64,000 nucleotides of DNA from Marasmius tenuissimus. Taxonomy: Eukaryota; Basidiomycota; Agaricomycetes; Agaricales; Marasmiaceae. The notes beneath the pieces are model-generated. The model was not told the origin of the DNA. It ran no database searches and saw only the letters and a list, made by a program, of their open reading frames with translations. Below, piece by piece: positions 13,012-25,329 of the stretch (positions are counted from its first letter, which is position 1; each line of letters starts with the position of its first letter). Position numbers and translations under genes: made by a program. Where the stretch lies: contig JAQOTA010000026.1 of NCBI GenBank assembly GCA_029532415.1, forward strand, positions 168,188 through 232,187, written 5' to 3'.

Positions 13012-14804
13012 TCACTTATATTTCACCTCCTGGACCAGGAGTTGAATACTCCCATTGGCGTGGAAGGCCCACGAACCCTGGCGTCAACAACGCATTGAGA
13101 GGTCAAAGTCAAACGGTTTAGCAAACCCTTCTTACCTCCCAGTGTCTCCAATCCACGGAGACCCGTCTTAGCATCGGATAGCTCTTCATGATCTCCGGCA
13201 CGAATTCGACTTGTAAGTCTTGCGCAAACCGCTTCTCGTTGAGCAAATTGAACGATACCGTGTGTAGCAGTGGGAGAACCCGATGGGATGTGGTATCAAT
13301 AAGCATTTGCTGGGAGCACCATTGAGTCTCATTCGCCGCGAAAGACAAGCTCGAAAGACACATACCAGGTTTGTCAACCTCCCGCCGACGGATAACTGTT
13401 CCAACTTGGAGCAGGTCATACAGAGTCGTTTCAATGCTCGCGTCCCTACAAAGCATGAAGCCAACGAAAGAACTCTCAATCTCGCGGCATGCACATCAAT
13501 CAAGTGGTCTATGAGGACATCAATACTGGGAGTTGATGTGCCGTATACGTATGCTGCGTGACTGACGAGCGAGAGGTTTTCAATGGGGGAATGGTCGGTG
13601 ACCTTGCTGACCCAATCGCACAGGGCATCGGATTGTCGACGAGAGTCTGGACGCTTATGATGGACGGTCAGAAATTTGAGATATTGAAGAACGGGGAAGT
13701 AAGGCGGTGAGGCGTGTTGCTAGAGAAGTGTGAGAGACTTTTGTAAAGGCGCACAGGCGCGGAAGAACTCACTGGATGATAGCTGACAGAGAGCGTATGT
13801 AAGCTGGGCAGTTGAGATAACGCGCTGAACAGGTCGTGATCCGTGAGGGAGTGTGATGAACCGAGGCTGAGTGAACATATCTGCTGTAGTTGAGGTATGG
13901 CAGAACTCAATATTGCGGGTGTTATTGAGCTGCAGTTGCCCTGAATATCAAAGCGTGAATATTGCGTGAAGGAAGCGAATAGTAACTCGTACCTGCAGAT
14001 GAAGCTCGACGAGCGTCTTGGACAGTCGGTCTAGCCAGCGCCATACTAAAAGATGCAAGATTTTATTGGACGGATCGCGCAGCGTGAGCTTGGTCAGACC
14101 AGAAATGCTGACGACAAGCTCAGCCCTGGATAAAGGTTGTGAAACCTGCTCTGCTGAATCTTCGTTGCGCTCTTCACCTTCAGCGATAGCTGATAAAGTT
14201 GAGGACAGATTTATTGGTAAACTCGGCATAGCCGTCTGTCGCTCATCGTCGAAGCAAGATGAATTGACATCCAGAATCCGCAATGAGGAACATTCTCGGA
14301 GAACTGTGAGATGTTCCACGAAATAGTTGCCTTCGTATGTCGTTGGGCAGATCTTTATGGACTGGATATTTGCGAATGCCTTCAGGCCCTTGACGAGAGC
14401 ACGTTGAAGCTCGTTTACTTGAACAGAAGTCCCAGCGAAATAACCTGCAAATGCTGAGTTTCAACTTCACCGAGAACCTGGATGGATACACGCACCGGAT
14501 ACTTCCAGATTTCTGACCAACGGTGCATACTTTGGTAGTAGTGCAAACATGAAAGCCGCGATACCCTCATATGGGAGAATCATCGATATTGGTAGCACTG
14601 TGAGGCCTATAGAGCTCGTACAGATCGAGGTCCAGGTGCTTTCGAAGTGTTGGTATTCCATAATGGGAGCGAGAGTTTGACATCGGCATAGAGGTACTTG
14701 GAGGCCACTATGTTGAGATCTCGACTAGCAAGGGCAGCATTGAAGAGCTCTCGAGTATTGACAAAGGCAAAGATCTGAATGAGCATGTCGCAGGGTATGA
14801 TCAT
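13012..14804 (-). CDS. F-box-like leucine-rich protein, copy 1
   Basis: Seven exons (14804-14622, 14565-14496, 14444-13993, 13940-13773, 13719-13366, 13309-13136, 13077-13012) give about 488 residues. The N-terminus, IPCDMLIQIFAFVNTRELFNA followed by ASRDLN, is F-box-like. The rest carries irregular leucine-rich segments such as SGLTKLTLRDPSN, HTLSVSYHP and RLRVLSLASC. Such proteins usually bridge Skp1 to substrates of an SCF ubiquitin ligase; the target is unknown. Earlier in-frame ATGs exist (to about 14873), but 14804 matches the conserved start of copy 3. The gene is divergent from TBCB pseudogene 1, with 74 bases between their start codons. All exons are open. Confidence 0.75.
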
Positions 14805-14878
14805 CGTGGTCGTTGCGGCCAAAGCAGTGACTGGACGCGCGCGTCCTTTATTTCTTACCACCATCAAAACCATCAATA

Positions 14879-15830
14879 ATGTCCGGTACTCTTCGTTCTA
14901 TCCCCAGATACTCGCTCAGACCATCGGCTTGATCCTCATGCTACTATCGAGCAGCTCTAGGAACCCCTCGCGATCGATTCCGATTCGACAACCGTTCTGC
15001 TCAGAGAATGGAAGTCCAAACTGGCGTCTGTCACCGGGATCTCAGCCTCAAATCAAGCCATAACTCTTGTCAACTTGGAAAAAGACAACCATTTCGTCGC
15101 TCAGCTGAATGAAGATTCAAAGGTGCTTGGATCCTATGGGCCGAGGGATTATCAGGTTTCAAAGGTGCGTTGTTGAAGCAAATTGGGAATCGAATTCTGA
15201 GACCTGACGCCCTCTTTTCTTTCTCTTTTGTGAACCAGGTTGAGGATCTGAACCCACCTGCAAACTTTACTGGGCAGTTGACGGACGTATTACAAGTCGA
15301 AAAGTTTGAACTGAGTGACGAAGCTTACGCACAGAGACAAGGTGAGTCTGCGAGCTTGCTTCGTAGCTCTTCGCGCCCTTATACGATTCCTCAGATTCTG
15401 TTCTCGCGTATGTACAAGCAGTGTCATTATGTCGGTCGGTTCGCGCCAAAAGACGAGACCACATCGCAAAAAGTTCCTGAAACCAACATACCTGTAGGCT
15501 CACGATGTGAAGTAGAGTCCACAGAGCCAGGGTCGAGTAAGAGAAGACGGTACGATTCGTGGGATCGACCAAGCTTGACTCAGGAGACGGGGTATGGGTT
15601 GGTATCGAATACGATGAACCGTTTGGGAAGCTTGATCTGGAAGATAAGGAGATACGAACGAGGAGATATGATCATCTCAGCGCTTGAGGCGAACGATACC
15701 TCTCTTGACGGCCACACTATGGCTTATTCGCTAACCCCGTCCCGTTGCTGCCACCCGTATCGCCCCTATGCACTCGTCTCATCTGCATTCGAGCTGTATG
15801 CCCACCCCTCCTTGAGTTGACTGGGTGGTC
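14879..15830 (+). pseudogene. TBCB (tubulin-folding cofactor B) pseudogene 1
   Basis: Compared with the intact copy at 56950-57892, this one starts ATGTCC but loses bases soon after, so exon 1 goes out of frame to a stop. In the CAP-Gly exon a one-base deletion (agagaagacgg for agagagggacgg) shifts the frame in the KRGTV region. A deletion of about 190 bases then joins CCGTTTGGGAAG in exon 4 to the end of exon 5. A diverged second version of the last exon follows near 15690-15730. The splice sites around exon 3 are still visible. It cannot make a working cofactor. Confidence 0.85.
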
Positions 15831-16968
15831 GACTCCTTCGCCGACATGGTTACACCCCGTAGCCCAGGGGTTTTCAGAGTGGGCCTGTGGACACGATGCA
15901 ATCAATAGGCCCCGCTCGAAAGTCTTTCTCGCCTGCGATGGCCGCTGGGTGCGACTGGAATCGGAATCATATTCGCCGCTTTTGATGGATGGGGAGGAGC
16001 GATCACTTGTACGGCGCGTCGAGGAGCCCTTATTGGAAGTTTTCAAGCGAAATGAGCCTTTGGATCTGGATGCCGTTGGTCAATGGTACGATGGGCTCCG
16101 GATTCGAATCTTTTCGCTCACTGTTCCTTTTCCTCGTTTCGTCTTCGCTTCTTACTGTTGTGTCTGCGGGTTGTAGGTCCCACCTGTGCATCTCAAAGTG
16201 TCATTTATGTTTTCCTTAGATCGTACTCTCATCGATGGGTAACGGCAGTGTACCCCAGTGTACCCCTTTCTCCCTCGACTACTTTTGACCTCCACATATA
16301 CACGTAAACCCCGTTTCTGTCATGACTTGCCTCTCTCCCTGCATACCCCAGCCTTCTCATCTTTCGTATATACATTCGTGGGCAATACATTCTTTAGGCC
16401 ACATATACATCTTCCGTCCACGTTTATCGTTTACCCGTGGTTCCATACATACAGACCGTATCCCTTGTCGATCGGTGCCCATGAGAAAGAGTTCAAGCCG
16501 TGCACTGCAGATGCCACTTGGGCGCTGTCAAGTTGGTTGCGCTAAGGGTGATTCTCCCGATCAGGGTGTGTTTTCATCCATCTATTCCTGCTCCTGCTCG
16601 GACACTGATGAGAACACTGCCAACAGGTTCTTCAGATTGCGCCACTGCATTTTTAGTTCGGAAGTGCATGCGCGTATACCTGGCAGCACTCGATGCATCA
16701 TGCTACCCGCTGTATTGATGGAATACAGATGTATACTAGGCCGCCCTCGAAATTTGGCTGCTGACGAATCCGTTCACTTCCCGCGATGATATCACCCGCT
16801 ACGCTGTTAGTACACCCACTGAGAGCTACAACAGGACGCGTCCGGTACGCGGAAATTGCGCGGAAAGCTGGAACTGGAATAGCGGGCAGGACGCGTACTA
16901 GATTGATCAAGAGCCAGAAATCGATGCTATTTTCAGGAGGTCATGCAAAGGTGGTTTCAGCGCGTTCC
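15831..16968. other. Spacer shared with 20590-21561
   Basis: No gene was recognised. The stretch is repeated in tandem unit B, with many short insertions and deletions, and keeps only scattered short frames. It is probably the joined remains of TBCB downstream sequence and the monooxygenase upstream region. Confidence 0.55.
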
Positions 16969-16976
16969 TATAAAAG
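16969..16976 (+). promoter_or_regulatory. TATA box of monooxygenase copy 2
   Basis: The word tataaaag stands 70 bases before the start codon. The whole promoter segment is almost identical in copy 3. Confidence 0.65.
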
Positions 16977-17038
16977 ACATGTCAAGAGCAGGAGTCCTAC
17001 AGTAACTTCCCCTCGCAGCTTCTCCTACCTGGTTGAAT

Positions 17039-19094
17039 ATGGCACCGGTACTTATTGTGAGTGCCCCGCTTCCTCAGTCCTTTTCACTTGGTTGACCCTT
17101 GATCATAGGTCGGCGCTGGTCCTACAGGTGACTGTTCTCAAGTTTTGTCAATTCTTCCTCGCTTATAGTATGCCTTTAGGTCTCGCTTTGGCCCTTTCTC
17201 TTTCAAGGAATGGTGTCCCCGTTCGTATCATCGACAAACGACCTGAGCATACTATCGGACAACGCGGATCTGGTATGCAGGTATGACCCCCCTCTCCCCT
17301 CCTATCCTTACCTCACCTCATCATCATCATCGCCAGCCCCGAACATTAGAGCTATACAAAATTCTCGGTGCTCTGCCAGACATTGCTGCAGCGGGGAATC
17401 CGGAACGACCCATACGCATGTACACATCGCCCGAGGGACCAACACACGTCGCGGAGTTCCACATGCACGAGCCATTGGAAAATACCCCCGAGTACCCCCT
17501 GGTTCGTCCTTTCCTTGTTTGACTGGAACCAATAACGAAGCTGACATGTCTCTTCACGCCTCGTAGATCAATACTGCAGTACTAGGGCAAGATAAACACG
17601 AAGCTGTCCTTCGTAAACGTCTCGCCGAGGATTACGACACCCACGTTGAACTTGGAACGGAGTTGAAGTCGTTCGAGCAAACGGATGATTACGTTGAATC
17701 ACGTCTTGTCAAGCATGTTGACGGGAAAGAGGTTGAAGAGGTTTTCCGATCTGAGTTTTTGGTTGGAACGGATGGTGCACGGAGTGTTGTGAGGAAACAA
17801 CTTGGGTTGACGTTCCTCGGAAAATCAGACGAACAGACGAGCTTGCTTGTGGGGGGTGTGCGTATCAAGAGCGGAGTTCCTGATAGAGACGTACGCGACC
17901 TCTTTCCCTCTTTTCGATGCTTCATTGACGATTTCGAATGATAGTATTGGCGGATGTGGGGTGACTGGAAGAAGACATTGTAAGCTGCTGGAGTTTTTCA
18001 TCAGCACCACGTTCTGATTTCCATCGATTCAGTCTGACGTTGTTCCCATTCGAAACCGAGGGCGACCTCTATTTCTTAGTCACAGGAGGACCCGACATCG
18101 ACGTGCAGCAGGTCAACAGCAGCCCGGAAGCCCTATACAAACACATCTCGTCGACCATAGGAAGGGACTTCGAGTTTGGCGAGACCCTTTGGTCCGGTGT
18201 ATGGAGCGTTAACGTTCGAATGGTGAATAAATTTGGAGAGGGTCGTGTCTTCGTTGGTGGAGGTGAGCATAGCATCTCCCCCACCCTTCATTGAGCGAAT
18301 CACTGACGTTTTTACCCCCTTTAGATGCCGCTCATGTTCACAGCCCTACGGGAGCTCAAGGAATGAACTCTGGCGTCCAGGACGCCATCAATCTCGGATG
18401 GAAAATGGGTCTGGTCCATAAGGGATTGGTACCTCTTTCCTTCCTCACGTCGTACACCGACGAACGATTGCCAGTGATTGCTACCATGCTCAACAAGACC
18501 ACTGAGCTCATGAACAACAGCTCCACGGTATCAGAGGACGATTCTGTTGGTAACGCCTGGTTCGCCAAGAGAGGTTTCGAGCTGCGGATGTTGGGGGTCA
18601 ACTATCGGAAAAGTCCGGTGATTGTAGATGTGAAGGACGAGGAGAAAGACGCAGCTGTTGATCCGTACAGAAGTGGGACGGATGGTACTATTAAGGGTGG
18701 TGATCGAGCACCGGCGGCTTCTGGTCTGGTCGATCCTACTGATAGTTCGACCACGACACTCTTTGACCTGTTCAGTCCCTCGAAGCATACGATTCTGGTC
18801 TTCTCCAAGGACGATAGTGCTTCTCAGGAGATCCTCGAGACCGTGGGAGGCATCTTTCCTCAGAGTACTGCTCAGACGGTTGTGGTTTACCCTCAGTCCT
18901 TTACTGGATCTTCCACAATTTCTCCAAAACACCGTTTCTTGGTTGACAAGGAGGGCTACGCGTTCAAGCATTACCGTGTCAATGCAAATGATGGACTTAG
19001 GATGTTTGTTATTCGGCCAGACGCGTACGTCGGAGCGATTGTGGAGGGAGTGGAAGGATTGAAGGAGTATACAGGTTTGATCTTCAAATCATAG
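17039..19094 (+). CDS. FAD-dependent monooxygenase, phenol hydroxylase/TfdB type (copy 2)
   Basis: Eight exons (17039-17056, 17109-17127, 17180-17280, 17337-17501, 17567-17890, 17945-17979, 18033-18262, 18325-19094) give 553 residues. The FAD motif VGAGPTG is followed by DKRP. The DG motif is GTDGARSVVRK and the second FAD motif is [17 protein letters not shown]. The C-terminal thioredoxin-like domain ends LIFKS. Exons 1-7 have the same lengths as in copies 1 and 3, which confirms the model. It is expected to hydroxylate a phenolic or other aromatic substrate with NAD(P)H; no signal peptide is present, so it is likely cytosolic. Its close likeness to copy 3 and shared promoter point to the recent tandem duplication, and both remain open. 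Confidence 0.92.
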
Positions 19095-19228
19095 TCAGCG
19101 GGTCATACTAGATTAACGTTTGTCCTTATCGTACAATATCTTTGTACCGCCTGAGCTGGAATTTAATTGCCTTCCGCACTCAGATTCATATCGAACATTG
19201 TTTAGATACAGTCACACTTGATTTAATA

Positions 19229-19468
19229 GGAGAATCATCGATATTTGTAGCATTGTGAGGCTTATAAAGTTCATACGGATCGTGGCCCAGGTCCTTTCGA
19301 AGTGTTGGTATCGCACAATGGGAGCGAGAGTATGACATTGGCATAGAGGTATTCGGAGGCCACTACGTTGAGATCTCGACTGGCAAGGGCAACATTGAAG
19401 AGTTCCCGAGTTTTAGAGAATGAGAATATATGAATAAGCATGTCGTAGGGTATGGTCCTCGTGGTCAT
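19229..19468 (-). pseudogene. F-box-like gene fragment (exon 1 only), copy 2
   Basis: Exon 1 (IPYDMLIHIFSFSKTRELFN, then ASRDLN) and the start of intron 1 are present and match copies 1 and 3. All later exons are missing because the tandem duplication broke inside the intron. The short frame may still be transcribed from the divergent promoter shared with TBCB pseudogene 2, but a protein would be only an F-box stub of about 65 residues. Confidence 0.85.
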
Positions 19469-19535
19469 CGCGGTCAAAGCAGTGACGGCGACGCGCGCGT
19501 TTTGTTTTTTTACCACCATCATCAAACTATCAAGA

Positions 19536-20585
19536 ATGTCCAGTGCTCTAAAACTCTTCGTTATCTCCCCAGATACTCGCTCACAGCTTTGTCTTGATCT
19601 TCATTTCACTATCCAGTAACTTAGGGTACTCCTCACGATCGATTCGACAACCGTTCTGCTCATCTGAAGATGGTGGTCCAGACTGGAATTTGTCACCGGG
19701 ATCCCAGCTTCCAAATCAATCCATAACTCTCTTCGACTTGGAAAAGACAATCATCTCGTCTCTCAGTTGAAAGATGATTCAAAGATGCTTGGATTCTACG
19801 GGCCGAGGGATTATCAGGTTCTCAAGAGTCAAGGTGCGTTGTCGAAGCAAAATTGAATCATGATTCGAGACCTGACGCCCTTTTTTTCCCTCTTTTTTGA
19901 ACCAGGTTGAGGACCTGAACCCATCTGCAAGCTTCACTGAACAGTTGACGGACGTATCACAAGTCAAAGAGTTTGAACTGAGCGACGAGGCATACGCACA
20001 AAGACAAGGGCGAGTCTGCGAGTTCGCTTCGAAGCTCTTCGCACCCTCACACAATTCCTCAGATTCTGTTTTCGCGTACAAGCTGCGTCACCAGGTCGGT
20101 CGATTCGCGCCGAAAGACAAGACCACACCACAAAAAGCTCCCGAAACAAACATACCTGTAGGCTCACAATGCGAAGTAGAGTTCACAGAGCCAGGATTGA
20201 GTAAGAGAGGGACAGTACGTTTCGTAGGATCGACCAAGTTTGGCTCAAGAGATGGGGTGTGGGTCGGCACTGAATACGATGAACCGTTTGAGAAGGACGA
20301 TGGCTTGTGAGTGCTGCCTCAGTTACGCAGTTATTATTGCCCCGTTAACGTCACACGCTCAAGTGTTCAAGCTCAAGGGAAACGATACTTCACCTGCCGG
20401 CCAAACTATGGGGTATTCGATCGTCCTGACGAGGTCAAGGTTGGCGACTATCCCGCTCTGGAGCTTGATCTCTGAAGACGAGGAGACACGAAAGAAGAAA
20501 TATGATCATCTCAGCGCTCGAGGCGAACGATACCTCTCTTGACGGCCACACTATGGGCCCATTCGCTAATCCTGTTTTGTCGATT
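19536..20585 (+). pseudogene. TBCB (tubulin-folding cofactor B) pseudogene 2
   Basis: This copy is better kept than pseudogene 1. Exon 1 reads well ([10 protein letters not shown]) until a stop where the intact gene has EQLK (the CAG codon reads TAA). The CAP-Gly exon retains [22 protein letters not shown] and DEPFEKDDG. The last exon retains the bases for CRPNYGVF but reads the frame poorly. A second, more diverged copy of that last exon follows near 20520-20585. It could only give a protein by starting downstream of the N-terminal ubiquitin-like domain. Confidence 0.8.
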
Positions 20586-21561
20586 TGGTCACAAGCCATG
20601 GCCTGGGGGTGTTCAGAATGGACCTGTGGATACGATAGAGCCAGTGTGCCCTAGAAAGCCTTCTTCGCCCACGATGGCTGCGCAGCTCGACTGGAATCGA
20701 CGTCATATTCGCCGCTGTCAATGGATGGAGACGTGTGATTGGGGTTGCACGGAGGGTCGAAGAGTTCTTGTTGGAAGTCGAGCTTCCAAGCAAGATAATG
20801 AGCTTTTGGCTCTGGGTGCCGTTGGTCGATGGTACGATGGGCCCTGGGTTCGAATTTCTTCACTTCGCTCACTGTTTGTTTTCCTTGTTTCGTCTTCATT
20901 TCTTGCTCTTGGGCCCGCGTATCGTGGGTCCCACCTATGCACCTCAAAGTGTCATTTGATGGGTAGCGCCACATAAACCCCGTTTATCACTTGCCTCTCT
21001 CCCCGCATACCCCAGCCTTCTTACCTTCCGTACATACGTTCGTGGGGGATACATTCTTTGAGCCACACGTGCATCTTCCGTCTACACTTACCGTTTACCC
21101 GTAGTTCGATACATACAGACCGTGTCCCTTGTCGATCGGTGCCTATGAGAGGGAGTCTAAGCCGTGCACAGTAAATGCCACTTGGGCGCTCCCAAGGAGG
21201 TTGCGCTCAGGGTGTCTCCCGGTTGGGATATGTCATTTGACCCATCTATTCCTGGTCGGATACTGATGGGAACACTGCCAACAGGTTCTCCAGATCGCGC
21301 CACTGAACTCTTAGTTCGGAAGTGCATGCGCGTATACCTGGCTCGATGCTACCCGCTATATTGATGGAATACGAATGTATACTATTCTGACGTTTTCAAG
21401 CAACGTATATAGCCATCTTATTGCCTTGTTTTTCCGCCGCCACTATCGAACAGGGGCGCACGTTGGAATGAATAGCCGGCAGAACGCGTACTAAATCGAT
21501 CAAGAGCCAGAACTGAATGCTATTTTTAGGAGGTCTTGCAAAGGTGGTTTCAGCGCGTTCC
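20586..21561. other. Spacer shared with 15831-16968
   Basis: This is the tandem copy of the spacer upstream of monooxygenase 2. No gene was recognised. Confidence 0.55.
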
Positions 21562-21569
21562 TATAAAAG
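21562..21569 (+). promoter_or_regulatory. TATA box of monooxygenase copy 3
   Basis: The word tataaaag lies 70 bases before the start codon, exactly as in copy 2. Confidence 0.65.
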
Positions 21570-21631
21570 ATACGACAAGAGCAGGAGCCCTACAGTAACT
21601 TCCCCTCGCAGCTTCTCCTACCTAGTTGAAT

Positions 21632-23698
21632 ATGGCACCGGTACTTATTGTGAGTACCCCGCTTCCTCAGCCCTTTTCACTTGGTTGACCCTTGATCATA
21701 GGTCGGCGCTGGTCCTACAGGTGACTGTTCTTAACTTTTGTCAATTCTTCCTAGCTTACAATATGCTCTCAGGTCTCGCTTTGGCCCTTTCTCTTCTCAG
21801 GAATGGTGTTCCCGTTCGTATCATCGACAAACGACCTGAGCATACTATCGGACAACGCGGAGCTGGCATGCAGGTATCTCCCCCCTCTCCTCGAGTCCTA
21901 TCCTTACCTCACCTCATCATCATCATCGCCAGCCCCGAACATTAGAGCTATACAAAATTCTCGGTGCTCTGCCAGACATCGCTGCAGCGGGGAATCCGGA
22001 ACGACCCATACGTATGTATACATCGCCCGAGGGACCAACACACGTCGCGGAGTTCCACATGCACGAGCAATTGGAAAATACCCCCGAGTACCCCCTGGTT
22101 CGTCCTTTCCTTGTTTGACTGGAACCAATACCGAATCTGACATGCTTCTTCATGCCTCGTAGATCAATCTTACAGCACTCGGGCAAGATAAACACGAAGC
22201 TGTCCTTCGCAAACGTCTCGCCGAGGATTATGACGCCCACGTTGAACTCGGAACGGAGTTGAAGTCATTCGAGCAAACGGATGATTATGTTGAATCACGT
22301 CTTGTTAAGCATGTTGACGGGAAAGAGGTTGAAGAGGTTTTCCGATCCGAGTTCCTGGTTGGAACGGATGGCGCACGGAGTGTTGTGAGGAAACAACTCG
22401 GACTGACGTTCCTTGGAAAATCAGACGAACAGACAAGCGTGATTGCGGGGGATGTGCGTATCAAGAGTGGAATGCCTGATAGAGATGTACGCGACCTCTT
22501 TCCCTCTTCTTGATGCTTCATTGACGATTTCGAATAATAGTATTGGCGGATGTGGGGTGACCGGAAGAAGACGTTGTAAGTTGTTGGAGTTTTCAATCAG
22601 CACTGCTTTTTGACTTCTGCCGACTCAGCCTGTCGTTGTTCCCATTTGAACCTGAGGGCGACCTCTATTTCTTAGTCACTGGAGGAACCGGCATCGACGT
22701 ACAGCAGGTCAACAGTAGCCCAGAAGCGCTATACAAACACATCTCGTCGACCATAGGAAGGGACTTCGAGTTTGGCGAGACTCTTTGGTCCGGTGTATGG
22801 AGCGTTAACGTTCGAATGGTGAACAAATTTGGAGAGGGTCGTGTCTTCGTTGGCGGAGGTGAGCATAGCATATCTCTCTCCCCCTTCATCGTGCAGATAA
22901 CTGACATTTTTACGTTCCTTAGATGCCGCTCATGTTCACAGCCCCGCGGGTGCTCAAGGAATGAACTCCGGCGTTCAAGATTCCATCAATCTCGGGTGGA
23001 AAATAGGTCTGGTCCATAAGGGATTAGCACCTCTCTCCTTCCTCACGTCATACACCGACGAACGATTGCCAGTGATCGCTACCATGCTCAATAAGACCAC
23101 TGAGCTCATGAGCAACAACTTCACAGTATCAGAGGACGATCCGGTCGGCAGTGCCGGGTTTGCCAAGAGAGGTTTCGAGCTGCGGATGCTGGGGGTCAAT
23201 TATCGGAAAAGTCCGGTGGTTGTAGACGAGAAGCATGAGGAGAAAGAGGTGGCTGTCGATCCATACAGAAGCGGGACGGATGGTACCCTCAAGGGTGGCG
23301 ATCGAGCACCATCGGCTTCCGGTTTGGTTGACCTCGCGGATAACTCGACCACGACACTCTTTGACCTGTTCAGTCCCTCGAAGCATACGATTATGGTCTT
23401 TTCTAAGGACGATAGTGTACCTCGAGAGGTGCTCGAGGCCGTGGGAGGCACCTTTCCTCAGGGTACTGCCCAGACGGTTATCATCTACCCTCAATCCTTT
23501 ACTGGATCCTCCACGGCTTCCGAAGCGCAGGGTCATCGTGTTTTGGTCGACAAGGAGGGCTACGCGTTCAAGCACTACCGTGTCGACGCGAATGATCGGC
23601 TTAGGATTATCGTTATTCGGCCAGACGGGTATATCGGCGCAATTGCGGAGGGAGTAGAAGGGTTGAAGAAGTATGTAGGTTTGGTTTTCAAATCATAG
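21632..23698 (+). CDS. FAD-dependent monooxygenase, phenol hydroxylase/TfdB type (copy 3)
   Basis: Eight exons (21632-21649, 21702-21720, 21773-21873, 21933-22097, 22163-22486, 22541-22575, 22629-22858, 22923-23698) give 555 residues. All FAD and NAD(P)H motifs of copy 2 are kept: VGAGPTG, GTDGARSVVRK and [17 protein letters not shown]. The C-terminal thioredoxin-like domain ends LVFKS. Differences from copy 2 are mostly conservative and sit mainly in the C-terminal half. The open frame after duplication suggests that the extra copy is useful or very young. Confidence 0.92.
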
Positions 23699-23983
23699 TT
23701 AGGGGGCCATACTACTTTTCCCCCCCTCGTCTACATGCTATTCTTTTCGGCCAAAGGTCCTTCTTATCCTTTCCATCAAACGAGTCTCAGGCTGTACCAT
23801 AATCTAGCTGTAAATAAATGGCCATCCCTACTCAGAAATATGTTGACACTCGAATTCTTGTGATTGTCTGAATTGATCCGGTCGGAGTACTCGCAATATA
23901 TTACATGACCGACTGGTGTTCTCCAAATACACCCTTCTTCCCTCTATACTAAGTAGGACTGTCATATACAAGATCGCTTCCAT

Positions 23984-25270
23984 TTAAGATTCAGCAGGGT
24001 TATTCTCCGCAAAGTATTCATGGCTATCAGCGTTCCTGATAGCGCTGGCGGGGTTGGACCTTGCAAGGCTTCGGGCACCACTCTGGCCGTAGACAACGTC
24101 AGACGTGCCAGCAATGGAAGTGAAGTGAGAGGATTCATGGATGAGAGTTCCAGCCTTTTTGGAGGGACAAAGTAAGCCTTCGACGATTTTATGACGGCTT
24201 CAGACAAAATCACTCACTCGGGAATCGGTTCCAGTGTTGGGAGCGTTCCAGAAAGCACCGCAGAGGTAGATGTGGCTGGGGTCGCCTGAGTTGACGTAGG
24301 CGTAGGTGCCGGCGTCCGTGCAGGAGCAGTCGTAGGTGACACTGCCAGAGAAGGGGAAGCCCTTGATGGCATTGAAGTGGTTCAGGACCGTGGTGTGGCG
24401 ACCGGAGTCGTAGGTACCGAACCACGAGACGTAGCGCGTGGTGGAGGAGGTATGAGACGCCAAATAGCTACCGGCGGATCACGCATTTAATGTGCTTGAC
24501 AAAGTTGAAGTAGGAAAACTTGACTTACGAAGCAGCAGAGTTGGCATAGCTGGTAGCAGAGCTGGCAGCGGTGACAAGCGCAGATTGCTGACTGCTAGAG
24601 CATGACGCGTATCCGATCCTCTTGGCATGAGGACGAGCGACAGAGAGAGTTCCGGTGAACGAAGAAGTGAGAGGAGCTTCCTGAGTTGCCTGAAGCTCGG
24701 CAACCTCGTTGGTGGCGGGGTCAACATAGAGGAACAGGTTGCTCGCGCGAATATCATAGGCGCCCTCTCCGGGAGCGGTGAAGTTGTAGGAAGTGGACAC
24801 TAAGCATGATGGTGAGTTCCGAGTCTTCAACACAATCATGAATAGGTTGACTTACAATCATGCTCGAGCTCGATAGATGCACCCGGTGCGAGGACGACAA
24901 AGGCATCTTCAATGTTGTTCTTGACCACGTATTCGGGGACGAATTTGGAACGGACACCAGTGAAAGCAGGTGAGGCACCCTGGTCGTTGGAGATAGTGAA
25001 ATGTTCAGTCGGAAGGGAAGACAAGACGGTACGAGGGTCCTTCAAGAGCTTCAGGGCCTCATCGCCAGTGTTGACCAGGGAGGTCGTGATCTTGAAGTCC
25101 TGAACGCCAGCGAAGTTGTTGCTGCCTATAGAAAATCAGGAATACCATCCGAAGATAATCATCGAGACCTCACCTGAAACAGCGAGGGAAAGGCCGGGCG
25201 CAGCAGCGACAGAGATGGCAGAGAGGCAAAGGCCGACCAAGGCAGAGCGCACGGTGGAGGAGAACTGCAT
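23984..25270 (-). CDS. Secreted M35 metalloendopeptidase (deuterolysin/peptidyl-Lys type)
   Basis: Five exons (25270-25174, 25125-24856, 24799-24529, 24467-24218, 24154-23984) give 352 residues. A signal peptide is followed by a propeptide of roughly 170 residues (NNFAGVQDFKIT..). The catalytic part starts around IGYASCSSSQQSA. It contains CGAFWNAPNTGTDSR, then across the last intron the zinc site HESSH and the aspzincin motif GTSDVVYG, where the Asp is the third ligand. Enzymes of this family cut before lysine outside the cell. Cysteines expected for disulfides are present (CSCTD, LCGAF). A TATA box lies about 55 bases upstream. Nothing is broken. Confidence 0.92.
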
Positions 25271-25320
25271 GGCAACTACTGATGGAGTAGAGACTAGGGA
25301 ACGACTATCAAGAGTCCTCT

Positions 25321-25329
25321 CTTTTATAT
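25321..25329 (-). promoter_or_regulatory. TATA box of the M35 protease gene
   Basis: On the minus strand the word atataaaag lies about 55 bases before the start codon at 25270. Confidence 0.55.

Larger units (their letters stand above)
9598..15760 (+). repeat. Segmental duplication, left copy (TAP, F-box-like, TBCB block)
   Basis: Gene order here is TAP (+), F-box-like (-), TBCB-like (+). Reading 62393 down to 56950 on the minus strand gives the same three genes in the same relative order and orientation, with matching exon structures. The two blocks are therefore inverted copies about 42 kb apart. In this copy TBCB is broken and a MITE has inserted between TAP and F-box. Confidence 0.85.
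14573..19228 (+). repeat. Tandem duplication unit A (F-box 5' part, TBCB, spacer, monooxygenase 2)
   Basis: Sequence from F-box intron 1 through TBCB, a spacer and a full monooxygenase gene is repeated head to tail in 19229-23700. The spacer, the TATA box and the monooxygenase exons align nearly base for base. The left boundary falls inside F-box-1 intron 1. Confidence 0.8.
19229..23700 (+). repeat. Tandem duplication unit B (F-box fragment, TBCB, spacer, monooxygenase 3)
   Basis: This is the second copy of the unit. At about 19229 F-box intron-1 sequence (agaatcatcgatatt) abuts unrelated sequence downstream of monooxygenase 2, marking the duplication junction. Confidence 0.8.

Noticed and set aside
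16258..16789. Overlapping open frames in the spacer before monooxygenase 2
   Set aside because: The duplicated spacer before monooxygenase 3 does not keep these frames, so they are unlikely to be coding.
17281..17336. tcatcatcatcatc run in monooxygenase intron 3
   Set aside because: A short simple repeat inside an intron, shared by copies 2 and 3; no sign of function.
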